This document shows positions 1 through 6,036 of a DNA stretch of 6,036 bases, piece after piece; position 1 is the first letter of the stretch, and each line of letters starts with the position of its first letter. The DNA comes from Ohtaekwangia sp036568665 (GTDB lineage: Bacteria; Bacteroidota; Bacteroidia; Cytophagales; Cyclobacteriaceae). Below the pieces are notes generated by a model. That model was not told where the DNA came from. It saw only the letters and a list, made by a program, of their open reading frames with translations, and searched no databases. The translations under genes were made by a program, and so were the position numbers. The stretch spans positions 1-6,036 of the forward strand of contig NZ_DATCSD010000004.1 in assembly GCF_036568665.1 (NCBI RefSeq), in the 5' to 3' direction.

Positions 1-518
1 TGCCTGGTGTGATTGGAGCTGCATTAGGAGCGTATGTTCTCTCATCGCTCGAAAATTATAATCAATATATAAAACCAGTTATAGCGATATATACTCTATA
101 TCTCGGTGTTATTATTGTTCGTAAAGCTATTTACGGGAGCAATAAGAAAATAAAAACAAAAACTATTCCCCGCCTGGCAACCTTCGGTGGCTTTATGGAT
201 TCTATTGGTGGTGGTGGTTGGGGACCCATTGTTTCTTCAACGCTGATAGCAGGAGGAAGACATCCCCGTTATACTATAGGCTCCGTTAATCTCACAGAAT
301 TTTTTGTAGCACTTGCCAGCTCCATCACTTTTTTCGCGGTGATAGGATTGAGTCATTGGCAAATAATTATAGGTCTTATTCTTGGTGGTGTTATTGCGGC
401 TCCCATAGCCGCTTATTTATCGAGCCGCTTGCCGATTAAGAGAATGATGATCCTGGTTGGCATTGTAGTTATTTTGGTAAGCATCCGGATCATTTTTGTT
501 AGCGTAGCGGCACTGTAA
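1..518 (+). CDS. TauE/SafE-family membrane permease, C-terminal part (5' end outside the window)
   Basis: The frame is already open at position 3 (Pro-Gly-Val-Ile...), so the GTG at 9 is an internal Val and not the start. About 171 codons are visible, ending in TAA at 516-518. The protein is strongly hydrophobic with about five or six membrane-spanning stretches. A Gly-rich loop, GGFMDSIGGGGWGP (around visible residues 60-75), is followed by SVNLTEFFVAL. This layout, a Gly-rich motif after a polar basic loop, is what I know from the second half of TauE/SafE (COG0730, DUF81) permeases, which are usually about 250-300 residues in two repeated halves. The family is linked to export of sulfite, sulfoacetate or other small organosulfur anions across the inner membrane, but the substrate cannot be read here. 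The family call is firm; the substrate is unknown. It ends 3 bp before the stop of the opposing small gene. Confidence 0.85.
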   Translation, partial: PGVIGAALGAYVLSSLENYNQYIKPVIAIYTLYLGVIIVRKAIYGSNKKIKTKTIPRLATFGGFMDSIGGGGWGPIVSSTLIAGGRHPRYTIGSVNLTEFFVALASSITFFAVIGLSHWQIIIGLILGGVIAAPIAAYLSSRLPIKRMMILVGIVVILVSIRIIFVSVAAL

Positions 519-521
519 GTA

Positions 522-671
522 TTAACCACAACCCAGATTCTTTTTCAGATCACGCTGAGGTAGTCCTCTGTAATCATTCGTTTTTGTCTCTTCTAACACA
601 GTCTCCTCCTGCTTGGAAGGTTGAGCTTTAGGAGCCGAAGCTTTCCTGGATTCTTTCTTTTTCCTGGCCAT
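522..671 (-). CDS. Unrecognised 49-residue basic protein with C-terminal LPQRDLKKNLGCG motif
   Basis: On the minus strand an ATG at 671-669 opens 49 codons, ending in TAA at 524-522. The product starts MARKKKESRK, continues through an Ala/Pro/Lys/Gln/Glu-rich low-complexity middle, and ends with a denser segment, DYRGLPQRDLKKNLGCG. The layout, a charged disordered-looking N-terminus and a motif-like C-terminus with a single Cys next to last, is typical of real small proteins and not of a random shadow frame. It also fills almost all the space between the permease stop and the feo promoter, where no plus-strand gene is plausible. I cannot name a family or function. No transmembrane segment or signal peptide is visible. 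No clear ribosome binding site or TAnnTTTG promoter is seen upstream on the minus strand, but weak sites are normal in Bacteroidota. It is divergent from feoA, with 117 bp between the two starts. The coding call rests on composition and context. Confidence 0.6.
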   Translation of the reverse strand: MARKKKESRKASAPKAQPSKQEETVLEETKTNDYRGLPQRDLKKNLGCG

Positions 672-724
672 AATTTTGGAAAGTGTATTCAATCGGATAA
701 CATCTTCTTTCTAAAAATAAATCA

Positions 725-756
725 TTTGCTCAAGACTGGAACCACCCATATCTTTG
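725..756 (+). promoter_or_regulatory. Predicted Bacteroidota-type promoter for feoAB
   Basis: TTTG at 725-728 is followed, after 20 bp, by TATCTTTG at 749-756. This matches the known Bacteroidota primary-sigma promoter (TTTG near -33, TAnnTTTG near -7) exactly in both elements and falls within the accepted spacing. Transcription would start at about 761-765, giving a leader of roughly 25 bases before the feoA ATG at 789. The position supports the short feoA start and argues against any start upstream of this point. Confidence 0.65.
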
Positions 757-766
757 TCTTGTTTGA

Positions 767-779
767 ATTTAATCTAAAT
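767..779 (+). promoter_or_regulatory. Short palindrome at the predicted feoAB transcription start; possible metal-regulator operator
   Basis: ATTTA-ATC-TAAAT is a perfect inverted repeat with 5-bp arms and a 3-bp spacer. It lies just downstream of the predicted -7 element and before the feoA start. Iron uptake operons are commonly repressed by Fur or DtxR-family proteins at sites like this, so an operator is plausible by position. The arms are short and AT-rich and no standard 19-bp Fur box can be recognised, so chance is a real alternative. Confidence 0.25.
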
Positions 780-788
780 AAGTCGGGA

Positions 789-1019
789 ATGGCACGGCAG
801 AAAAATGTATCCCAGATGAAACCGGGTGAAGTGGGGATTGTGGCGGGGTTTACGGATGATCATCTGTCTGTAAAGCTCATGGAAATGGGATGTTTACCAG
901 GCGCTGCCGTGCGATTTAATTTTACGGCTCCGTTTGGCGACCCGGTGTGTATCAGTGTTTCCGGATACGAGCTTTCTCTTCGGTTAGAGGAGGCTGCGAC
1001 TATTTCCATCCTCAATTAA
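789..1019 (+). CDS. feoA: Ferrous iron transport protein A (FeoA)
   Basis: A 76-residue cytoplasmic protein that forms one SH3-like beta-barrel domain, the usual FeoA length of about 75-80. Recognisable family features are KPGEVGIVAGF near residues 11-21, the LMEMGCLPGAAV segment at about 30-41, and DPVCISVSGYELSLRLEEA at about 51-69. In known systems FeoA is needed for full FeoB activity and probably contacts it. The frame is open further upstream, but that part looks non-coding and overlaps both the predicted promoter and the opposing small gene, so the ATG at 789 is chosen. An internal ATG at 816 is a less likely alternative. There is no strong Shine-Dalgarno sequence. It is first in a two-gene operon, with feoB starting 3 bp after its stop. 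Confidence 0.93.
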   Translation: MARQKNVSQMKPGEVGIVAGFTDDHLSVKLMEMGCLPGAAVRFNFTAPFGDPVCISVSGYELSLRLEEAATISILN

Positions 1020-1022
1020 GTA

Positions 1023-3146
1023 ATGGCCGCTCCCAAACGTTCTAAAATTGCATTGGTAGGCAACCCTAATTCGGGTAAATCGTCTCTTTTTAATCATCTT
1101 ACTGGTCTTAATCAAAAGATCGGAAACTTTCCGGGTGTTACTGTAGAAAAAAAATCGGGAAGTTGCACACTCCTCGATGGAAGTGTTGTTGAGATTATCG
1201 ACTTCCCTGGTATATATAGTATATATCCACGCAGTCTCGATGAACAGATTGTTTCTGAAGTACTGCTCGATCATCATTCTGCCAATACACCTGATAAAAT
1301 TGTAGTAGTAGCCGATGCTACTAACCTGAAGCGCGGACTATTGTTGTTAACGCAAGTGATTGATGTTGGCTTGCCAACAATGCTTGTACTGAACATGATG
1401 GACCTCGTAGCGAAAGCCGGCATCAGTTACGATTTACAATTGTTGTCTAAAAAACTGGGTGTACCCGTTGTACCTATAAATGCACGTAACGGTGTCGGAC
1501 TGGAAGAACTGAAAAAACAGCTAGCCAAACCGTTGCCTGTACCTGATAAAAAGATATTTTCCATTTGGGATGATGCACAGGCACCAGTTCGCGAGCTTCG
1601 TCAGAAGTTGGGTGTTGATAATGATTACGAAGCTTATCTGTTTCTGGAGCAACCGCAGTCACTTGGTTTTCTGAGCGGTGAACGAAAGAATATAGTTGAT
1701 ACTATACGAAGCGCCCACAAGTTCTTTCCGGGTAAATTTCAGGGAGCAGAAACGATACAGCGATATAGTTTTATCCAGGATCTTTTAAACGAGATCACAT
1801 TAAAAGCTCCCACCGATCAGTTGTGGAAAAAGAAATCCAGCCAACTGGATGCTATACTCACACATAAAGTATGGGGATACCTGATCTTCTTCGGCATACT
1901 CTTCCTTATTTTTCAGGCAATCTTTGCATGGGCCACAGTGCCTATGGATTTTATTGATAGTGTATTTGCAAGCTTGAGTCAATATATAGGTACTGCATTA
2001 CCCGATGGTCCGCTCACGCGCTTACTTGCAGAAGGAGTTATACCAGGCTTGGGAGGCATCATCATCTTTGTTCCACAGATCGCTATATTATTTGCTTTCA
2101 TTTCTATACTGGAAGAATCGGGCTATATGGCGCGGGTAGTTTTTCTTATGGATAAACTAATGCGCAAGTTTGGATTGAACGGTAAAAGCGTAGTGCCGCT
2201 CATGTCGGGTGTAGCGTGTGCTATACCGGCTATTATGGCTACACGCACAATTGATAATTGGAAGGAACGCACCATTACCATTATGGTAACACCATTGGTG
2301 AGTTGCTCTGCACGCTTGCCTATATTTACTATCCTGATTGCCTTGATCGTTCCTGATCAAAAAGCATTAGGCTTTTTCAACTTGCAAGGGCTTGCATTGA
2401 TGGGCCTATACCTGCTCGGGTTTATAGCAGCCATAGGTTCTGCATGGATTATGAAACATCTGATCCGTGTAAAAGAGCGTAGCTACCTGATCATGGAGTT
2501 GCCAACGTATCGTATTCCTAAATGGTCGAATGTAGGCTATACCATTCTTGAAAAAACAAAAGCATTTGTATTGCAGGCTGGTAAAGTGATTATGGCTATC
2601 GCCATTATACTTTGGGTATTGGCAAGTTATGGCCCGGGCGATACCATGAGCAAAGCACAGGAAGTTGTGCAGGAGCAAACCAAAAACATGCGCTTAACCG
2701 AGCAGGCTTTTGCCGATCGTATAGCTGCCTATAAACTGGAACATTCTTATGCCGGTATTGTAGGTAAAGCGATAGAACCAGCGATTAAACCGCTGGGATA
2801 CGATTGGAAGATCGGCATTGCGTTGATCACATCATTTGCAGCACGCGAAGTTTTTGTCGGTACCATCGCTACTATCTATAGTATAGGAAGTGTGGATGGT
2901 GAAGATGATGCTACTATAAAAGCCCGTATGAAAGAAGAAGTTAATCCGGAAACAGGAGGCGCTCGCTTTACTCCGGCTGTAGGACTGTCGCTACTTGTCT
3001 TTTATACTTTTGCTATGCAGTGTATGAGCACACTGGCGGTAGTATATAGAGAAACGCATGGCTGGAAGTGGCCCCTTCTTCAACTTACTTATATGACAGT
3101 GCTTGCTTACGTCTCGGCATTTGCTGTCTTCCAGATATTTTCCTGA
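1023..3146 (+). CDS. feoB: Ferrous iron transporter FeoB (G-protein-coupled Fe2+ permease)
   Basis: This 707-residue inner-membrane protein imports Fe2+ from the periplasm. The N-terminal GTPase domain has all its motifs: G1 GNPNSGKS at 13-20, the G2 Thr in PGVT at about 40, G3 DFPG at 60-63, G4 NMMD at 124-127 and G5-like NARNGVGL near 153. A helical guanine-dissociation-inhibitor-like region follows to about 270. The membrane part starts near 284 and carries both Gate signatures: SGVACAIPAIMATR near 396-409 and TPLVSCSARLPIF near 424-436, each with the conserved Cys. AAREVFVGT near 607-615 and FYTFAMQCMSTLAV near 661-674 are also present. The length is normal for Bacteroidota FeoB and nothing is truncated. 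It starts 3 bp after feoA without a strong ribosome binding site, so translational coupling is likely. In many Bacteroidota FeoA and FeoB are fused; here they are separate. No feoC follows. Confidence 0.98.
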   Translation: MAAPKRSKIALVGNPNSGKSSLFNHLTGLNQKIGNFPGVTVEKKSGSCTLLDGSVVEIIDFPGIYSIYPRSLDEQIVSEVLLDHHSANTPDKIVVVADATNLKRGLLLLTQVIDVGLPTMLVLNMMDLVAKAGISYDLQLLSKKLGVPVVPINARNGVGLEELKKQLAKPLPVPDKKIFSIWDDAQAPVRELRQKLGVDNDYEAYLFLEQPQSLGFLSGERKNIVDTIRSAHKFFPGKFQGAETIQRYSFIQDLLNEITLKAPTDQLWKKKSSQLDAILTHKVWGYLIFFGILFLIFQAIFAWATVPMDFIDSVFASLSQYIGTALPDGPLTRLLAEGVIPGLGGIIIFVPQIAILFAFISILEESGYMARVVFLMDKLMRKFGLNGKSVVPLMSGVACAIPAIMATRTIDNWKERTITIMVTPLVSCSARLPIFTILIALIVPDQKALGFFNLQGLALMGLYLLGFIAAIGSAWIMKHLIRVKERSYLIMELPTYRIPKWSNVGYTILEKTKAFVLQAGKVIMAIAIILWVLASYGPGDTMSKAQEVVQEQTKNMRLTEQAFADRIAAYKLEHSYAGIVGKAIEPAIKPLGYDWKIGIALITSFAAREVFVGTIATIYSIGSVDGEDDATIKARMKEEVNPETGGARFTPAVGLSLLVFYTFAMQCMSTLAVVYRETHGWKWPLLQLTYMTVLAYVSAFAVFQIFS

Positions 3147-3190
3147 CCTTTAGTCGAGGGTATTTTTCCGACAGACTACCTCAAAAATGG

Positions 3191-3215
3191 TTGTCCGTAA
3201 ATTCTGTTATCTTCG
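3191..3215 (+). promoter_or_regulatory. Weak candidate promoter upstream of the TerB-like gene
   Basis: In the 87-bp gap after feoB, TTG at 3191-3193 and TATCTTCG at 3208-3215 resemble the Bacteroidota promoter. The second element has one mismatch to TAnnTTTG, and the 14-bp spacing is shorter than the usual 19-21 bp. If real, transcription would begin about 5-10 bases before the ATG at 3234. Read-through from feoB is the alternative, since no good terminator is seen between them. Confidence 0.25.
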
Positions 3216-3233
3216 GGATATCAACCCTCTCTC

Positions 3234-3614
3234 ATGAATAAGAATTACCAATTGGGATTACTATATCTCATCAAATTATTAATTGATGCAGATGGAATTG
3301 CCGATGAAAAAGAACTGGAAGCTTTGCGCATTATAAAAGACAGAGAAAATATTCCAAACGATGTGTTTCAGGAGTTTGAAGCTGGCTTTCGTAATTTCAA
3401 TGAACGTAGAGTTTATGATACAGGCATCGAGTTAATAAATGCCTGTAGCAATGAAGAGAAATTGAGAGTGTTTGCAACATTATACCGATTGTCGGAAGCA
3501 GATGGGAGAGTACATGTTAAGGAAATCAAACTGTTGTTATACTCTATCAAAACTGCCGGTTTGGAGTTTGACCAGGTAGTAAATTATGCACGATCTTTAC
3601 CTCCTATCTTCTAG
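3234..3614 (+). CDS. TerB-like (tellurite-resistance TerB fold) small protein
   Basis: A 126-residue, mostly helical, acidic protein with no signal peptide or membrane segment, so probably cytoplasmic. Two similar acidic elements stand out: DADGIADEKELEAL at 18-31 and EADGRVHVKEIKLL at 88-101, both of the form (D/E)ADG-x(4)-K/E-rich helix. Paired D-x-D-G/E-x-D-G helices of this type are the hallmark of the TerB/TerB-like fold (PF05099 type), whose acidic residues are thought to bind metal. Members of this broad family occur in tellurite and stress operons and also as stand-alone proteins of unknown role, so a tellurite function should not be assumed. No other ter gene is present. It ends 14 bp before the HEAT-cyclophilin lipoprotein gene and is probably cotranscribed with it. 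The fold call is moderately sure; the function is unknown. Confidence 0.6.
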   Translation: MNKNYQLGLLYLIKLLIDADGIADEKELEALRIIKDRENIPNDVFQEFEAGFRNFNERRVYDTGIELINACSNEEKLRVFATLYRLSEADGRVHVKEIKLLLYSIKTAGLEFDQVVNYARSLPPIF

Positions 3615-3628
3615 CTATATATTTACGT

Positions 3629-5545
3629 ATGACCAAATCCATTTATACCTGCGCGGCACTGCTGCTTCTCATCTTTACCTCATGCACGAAGCCGAAACAA
3701 ATAATAAATAAATTTTCGGATACTGTACTGGTAAAAATTGCCGACTTCCAGGATCACCGAAATACTGATAGTCTGTATATATATTTCAGGAGTGAAAATG
3801 CACTCTATAGAAAGGAAGCAGTGCTGGCATTTGCCTCGGTACAAGACACTTCGTTTGCAGATGAGTTGCAGTATGTATTATTGAACGATGCTGATGCTCG
3901 AGTGAGGCAAGCTGCAGCCTATGCCTTAGGACAAACCGCTACACCTGCCTGTGCTGTTTCATTAGCAATGGCTATAGATCGTGAAAAAGATAGCACTGTG
4001 GTGAGAGAAATTCTGGAAGCTTACGGGAAAGCTACTCCTAAATGGTCGCTTCAAATTACACCGAAAGATTCGCTTGCGAGGGAGGGACTTGCTCTTTCGT
4101 TTTATCGTGCGGGTTTGAAAGGCAGAGTAGACAGCACCTTGAACGAGCACGTGGCAAAACTTTTACAGAAGCCTCACACAGAACCAACACGCCTGGCAGC
4201 AGCGCAGTATTTTGCAAGAGGAGCAAAAGGATTTGATGCACAGGAAAGTATCATCATTCATTCGGCACTTTATGACTTGTCATCGGATGTGCGTATGGCC
4301 GCAGCGTTAGCGCTTCGAAAGATTAAAACAGAATCATCTCGCGTTGCCTTGGAGCGCATTGTAAAGAGCGATGCAGATTATCGCATTCGTGTAAATGCCA
4401 CGCGCGGTCTTCAATCATTCCCATTTGATAAAACGAAGGAAACATTGAAGTATGCGTTGAACGATAAACAGATCAATGTAGCTATAACTGCTGCTGAGGT
4501 GATCAATGAAGCACTCACACCAGCATTTACAGCTGAATTTATAGCACTTGTAAAGGATATTTCAAATTATCGCTTGCAGGGAAATATATATGAAGCCATT
4601 CTGCGAGTGAGTGATACAAAAGAAGTAGTTGCCGAAATAGAAACTAAGATAAAGGCAGCGGAAAATCCCTATGCAAAGGCAGCATTGATCACAGCGTTGC
4701 AACAGTCAGTAGGTGAAGCAGATTTTGTAAGTGAACAGTTACTGCAGGCAGATACTCCGGTTATAAAATCATCGGCTGCAGGAGCATTGGTAGCCATGAA
4801 CTATCATAAGAACTTTAAACCCGGCTTCAAAAGTCATTTTGCAGAACTATATATCAAGGCTATACAAACAGGCGATGCCGCGGTTATCGGAACAGTAGCC
4901 GGTGCGTTGGTTGATTCAACACTCGGGTATAAAAGGACTATAAAGGATTTCTCATTTCTGTATGAAGCCAGGAAGAAACTATCACTTCCAAAAGACAACG
5001 AAGCTCTTCAACCACTGGAAGCAGCGATCGCCTATATAGAAGGGAAGAAAGTTTCGCCTCCTGTAAAAAACGATTTCAATCATCCTATCGATTGGAAACT
5101 TGTAAAGTCTATTCCAAAAGATCAACGCGTACTTATTAAGACTACGAAAGGTGATATCGTCATCAAACTGAAAGTTGAAGAAGCACCTGGCTCTGTGGCT
5201 AATTTTGTTACGCTTGCCAAGAGTCAATACTTCGATAGAAAGTTCTTTCATCGCGTAGTTCCGAATTTTGTTATTCAAGCCGGATGTAATCGTGGCGATG
5301 GCTGGGGCAGTGAGGACTATTCTATTCGCTCAGAATTTTCACCGTTGCGCTATAAAACAGGAAGTGTAGGCATGGCTTCTGCCGGAAAAGATACAGAAGG
5401 TACACAGTGGTTTATCACACATTCGCCAACACCTCACCTGGATGGCCGGTATACTATCTTTGCTGAAGTGGAAAGCGGTATGGATGTAGTGCATAAAATT
5501 GAAGTGGGCGATCTGATACTGGAAACTAGACTGACGGATCAATAG
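3629..5545 (+). CDS. Lipoprotein with HEAT repeats and C-terminal cyclophilin-type peptidyl-prolyl isomerase domain
   Basis: A 638-residue protein with a lipoprotein signal: basic start, hydrophobic ALLLLIF and lipobox FTSC with the lipidated Cys at 19. It should be anchored in the envelope facing the periplasm. Residues of about 55-480 are helical repeats of HEAT/PBS-lyase type, clearest at about 75-100 (DADARVRQAAAYALG) and 215-235 (SSDVRMAAALALRKI). These normally act as a binding scaffold. Residues of about 500-635 form a cyclophilin domain that would catalyse cis-trans isomerisation of X-Pro bonds. FHRVVPNFVIQ at 540-550 supplies the equivalents of human CypA Arg55, Phe60 and Gln63 (Arg542, Phe547, Gln550), and GMASAG plus GTQWF at 591-595 supply Ala101, Gln111 and Phe113. 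Human Trp121 is replaced by His603 and His126 by Tyr608, so weak cyclosporin binding is expected. The core catalytic residues are intact. A role in outer-membrane or periplasmic protein folding is inferred; clients are unknown. Confidence 0.92.
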   Translation: MTKSIYTCAALLLLIFTSCTKPKQIINKFSDTVLVKIADFQDHRNTDSLYIYFRSENALYRKEAVLAFASVQDTSFADELQYVLLNDADARVRQAAAYALGQTATPACAVSLAMAIDREKDSTVVREILEAYGKATPKWSLQITPKDSLAREGLALSFYRAGLKGRVDSTLNEHVAKLLQKPHTEPTRLAAAQYFARGAKGFDAQESIIIHSALYDLSSDVRMAAALALRKIKTESSRVALERIVKSDADYRIRVNATRGLQSFPFDKTKETLKYALNDKQINVAITAAEVINEALTPAFTAEFIALVKDISNYRLQGNIYEAILRVSDTKEVVAEIETKIKAAENPYAKAALITALQQSVGEADFVSEQLLQADTPVIKSSAAGALVAMNYHKNFKPGFKSHFAELYIKAIQTGDAAVIGTVAGALVDSTLGYKRTIKDFSFLYEARKKLSLPKDNEALQPLEAAIAYIEGKKVSPPVKNDFNHPIDWKLVKSIPKDQRVLIKTTKGDIVIKLKVEEAPGSVANFVTLAKSQYFDRKFFHRVVPNFVIQAGCNRGDGWGSEDYSIRSEFSPLRYKTGSVGMASAGKDTEGTQWFITHSPTPHLDGRYTIFAEVESGMDVVHKIEVGDLILETRLTDQ

Positions 5546-5578
5546 AGAGATATAGCGATAGCGTGTATATATCCATTC

Positions 5579-5610
5579 ATCTGACCTTCAAAACTTCAGA
5601 TAAATGAAGT
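5579..5610 (+). other. Overlapping weak hairpins in the gap between the lipoprotein gene and purK
   Basis: ATCTGA (5579-5584) can pair with TCAGAT (5596-5601) across an 11-base loop. Alternatively ACTTCA (5593-5598) can pair with TGAAGT (5605-5610) across a 6-base loop. The two stems share bases, so only one can form at a time. Neither is GC-rich or followed by a solid T-run, so this is at best a weak terminator. The remaining bases of this 119-bp gap show no clear feature. Confidence 0.2.
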
Positions 5611-5664
5611 GCTCCCATTTTACAGATCGCGTTTACTGTTTTAACTTGCCCAAAATTTCAAGCT

Positions 5665-6036
5665 TTGAGTCTTTCGTTCCAACAAAATTTTAAGCTCGGT
5701 ATACTGGGAGGCGGCCAACTGGGCAGGATGCTGCTGCAGTCGGGTATAGATTTTAATATACCATTCTCCATTCTCGATCCGGATGAACACGCGCCTTGTG
5801 CAACACTTGCAGAATTTCATCATGGCAAGCTCACGGATTTTGACACGGTTATGAAGTTTGGAGCAGCGTGTGATGTAATTACTATTGAAATAGAAAACGT
5901 AAATACCCGCGCTTTAAAAGAATTGGTAAAGCAAGGCAAGAAGGTATATCCGCAGCCTGAAGTGATCGAGCTTATTCAAGATAAAAGAGTTCAGAAAACA
6001 TTTTATCAGGATCATAACATTCCTACTGCTGAATTT
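5665..6036 (+). CDS. purK: 5-(carboxyamino)imidazole ribonucleotide synthase (PurK), N-terminal part, cut by the window end
   Basis: 124 codons are visible and the frame is still open at 6036. PurK carboxylates aminoimidazole ribonucleotide with ATP and bicarbonate to give N5-CAIR in purine biosynthesis, in the cytoplasm. The N-terminal PreATP-grasp fold is clear: KLGILGGGQLGRMLLQ at residues 10-25, ILDPDEHAPC at about 35-44, and the TIEIENVNTRAL segment near 76-87. The PQPEVIELIQDKRVQKTFY stretch from about 98 marks the start of the ATP-grasp domain. The frame is open only from 5608 and contains no ATG or GTG before the Gly-rich loop. TTG at 5665, giving MSLSFQQNFKLGILGGG, is therefore the only standard start and yields the short N-terminal extension usual for the family. 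No strong ribosome binding site precedes it. The full protein is normally about 350-390 residues, so roughly two thirds lie beyond the window. Confidence 0.94.
   Translation, partial: MSLSFQQNFKLGILGGGQLGRMLLQSGIDFNIPFSILDPDEHAPCATLAEFHHGKLTDFDTVMKFGAACDVITIEIENVNTRALKELVKQGKKVYPQPEVIELIQDKRVQKTFYQDHNIPTAEF

Noticed and set aside
621..788. Upstream extension of the feoA frame from TTG at 621, giving a 132-residue protein
   Set aside because: The extra 56 residues are not FeoA-like, overlap the opposing small gene and contain the predicted promoter. The remaining 76 residues match the normal FeoA length.
672..788. Classical 19-bp Fur box upstream of feoA
   Set aside because: No stretch comes close to the GATAATGATAATCATTATC consensus; only the short palindrome at 767-779 was kept, at low confidence.
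1212..1226. Perfect 7-1-7 AT palindrome (ATATATA-G-TATATAT) inside feoB
   Set aside because: It encodes the conserved stretch just after the G3 motif (GIYSIYP) and arises from ATA and TAT codons, so a binding site is not needed to explain it.
984..1277. Minus-strand open frame of 97 codons across the feoA/feoB junction
   Set aside because: It lies opposite the conserved feoB GTPase region, has no recognisable domain, and its composition fits an antisense shadow. The same holds for the other minus-strand frames inside feoB and the lipoprotein gene, and for the plus-strand frame at 4042-4236.
3156..3182. Possible hairpin GAGGgTA/TACCTC after feoB as a terminator
   Set aside because: The stem is short with a bulge and a 14-base loop, and it is followed by A-residues and not a T-run.
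3618..3625. TATATTTA just before the lipoprotein gene, resembling a -7 element
   Set aside because: There is no TTG element about 20 bp upstream, and transcription would start inside the coding sequence. Cotranscription with the TerB-like gene is simpler.
5549..5573. GATATA/TATATC inverted repeat right after the lipoprotein stop
   Set aside because: The six-bp arms are all weak AT pairs apart from one, with a 13-base loop and no T-run. This is expected by chance in AT-rich sequence.
5641..5823. Minus-strand open frame of 60 codons over the purK start
   Set aside because: It is antisense to the clearly recognisable PurK N-terminal fold and shows no protein features of its own.

Overview
The window looks like an ordinary chromosomal segment of a Bacteroidota bacterium, probably Cytophagales or a relative. 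The evidence is moderate-to-low GC by eye, a lack of clear Shine-Dalgarno sequences, a promoter matching the Bacteroidota form (TTTG, 20 bp, TAnnTTTG), a lipoprotein of HEAT repeats plus cyclophilin of a kind I associate with that phylum, and Bacteroidota-like FeoA, FeoB and PurK sequences. The species cannot be fixed from this window.

Layout. (1) Positions 1-518, plus strand: the C-terminal part of a TauE/SafE-family membrane permease whose start lies before the window. (2) Positions 522-671, minus strand: a 49-codon gene I do not recognise, with a Lys-rich N-terminus and a compact C-terminal motif ending Cys-Gly. It converges tail to tail with the permease gene, 3 bp apart. (3) Positions 789-3146, plus strand: feoA and feoB, 3 bp apart, the ferrous iron uptake system, behind a good promoter at 725-756 and with a short palindrome at 767-779. 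No feoC follows. (4) Positions 3234-5545, plus strand: a small TerB-like cytoplasmic protein, then 14 bp later a 638-residue lipoprotein that joins HEAT repeats to a cyclophilin-type prolyl isomerase. (5) Positions 5665-6036, plus strand: the N-terminal 124 codons of purK (purine biosynthesis), which apparently starts at TTG and runs off the window end.

How they work together. FeoA and FeoB form one functional unit: the G-protein-coupled membrane transporter FeoB brings in Fe2+ and FeoA, a small SH3-like protein, assists it. The TerB-like gene and the lipoprotein gene are close enough to be cotranscribed, but a shared function is only inference. The permease and purK have no evident link to the rest.

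No rRNA, tRNA, mobile element, integrase, CRISPR array or toxin-antitoxin pair was seen. I did not find a convincing new multi-gene system. The least explained item is the 49-residue minus-strand protein divergent from feoAB.
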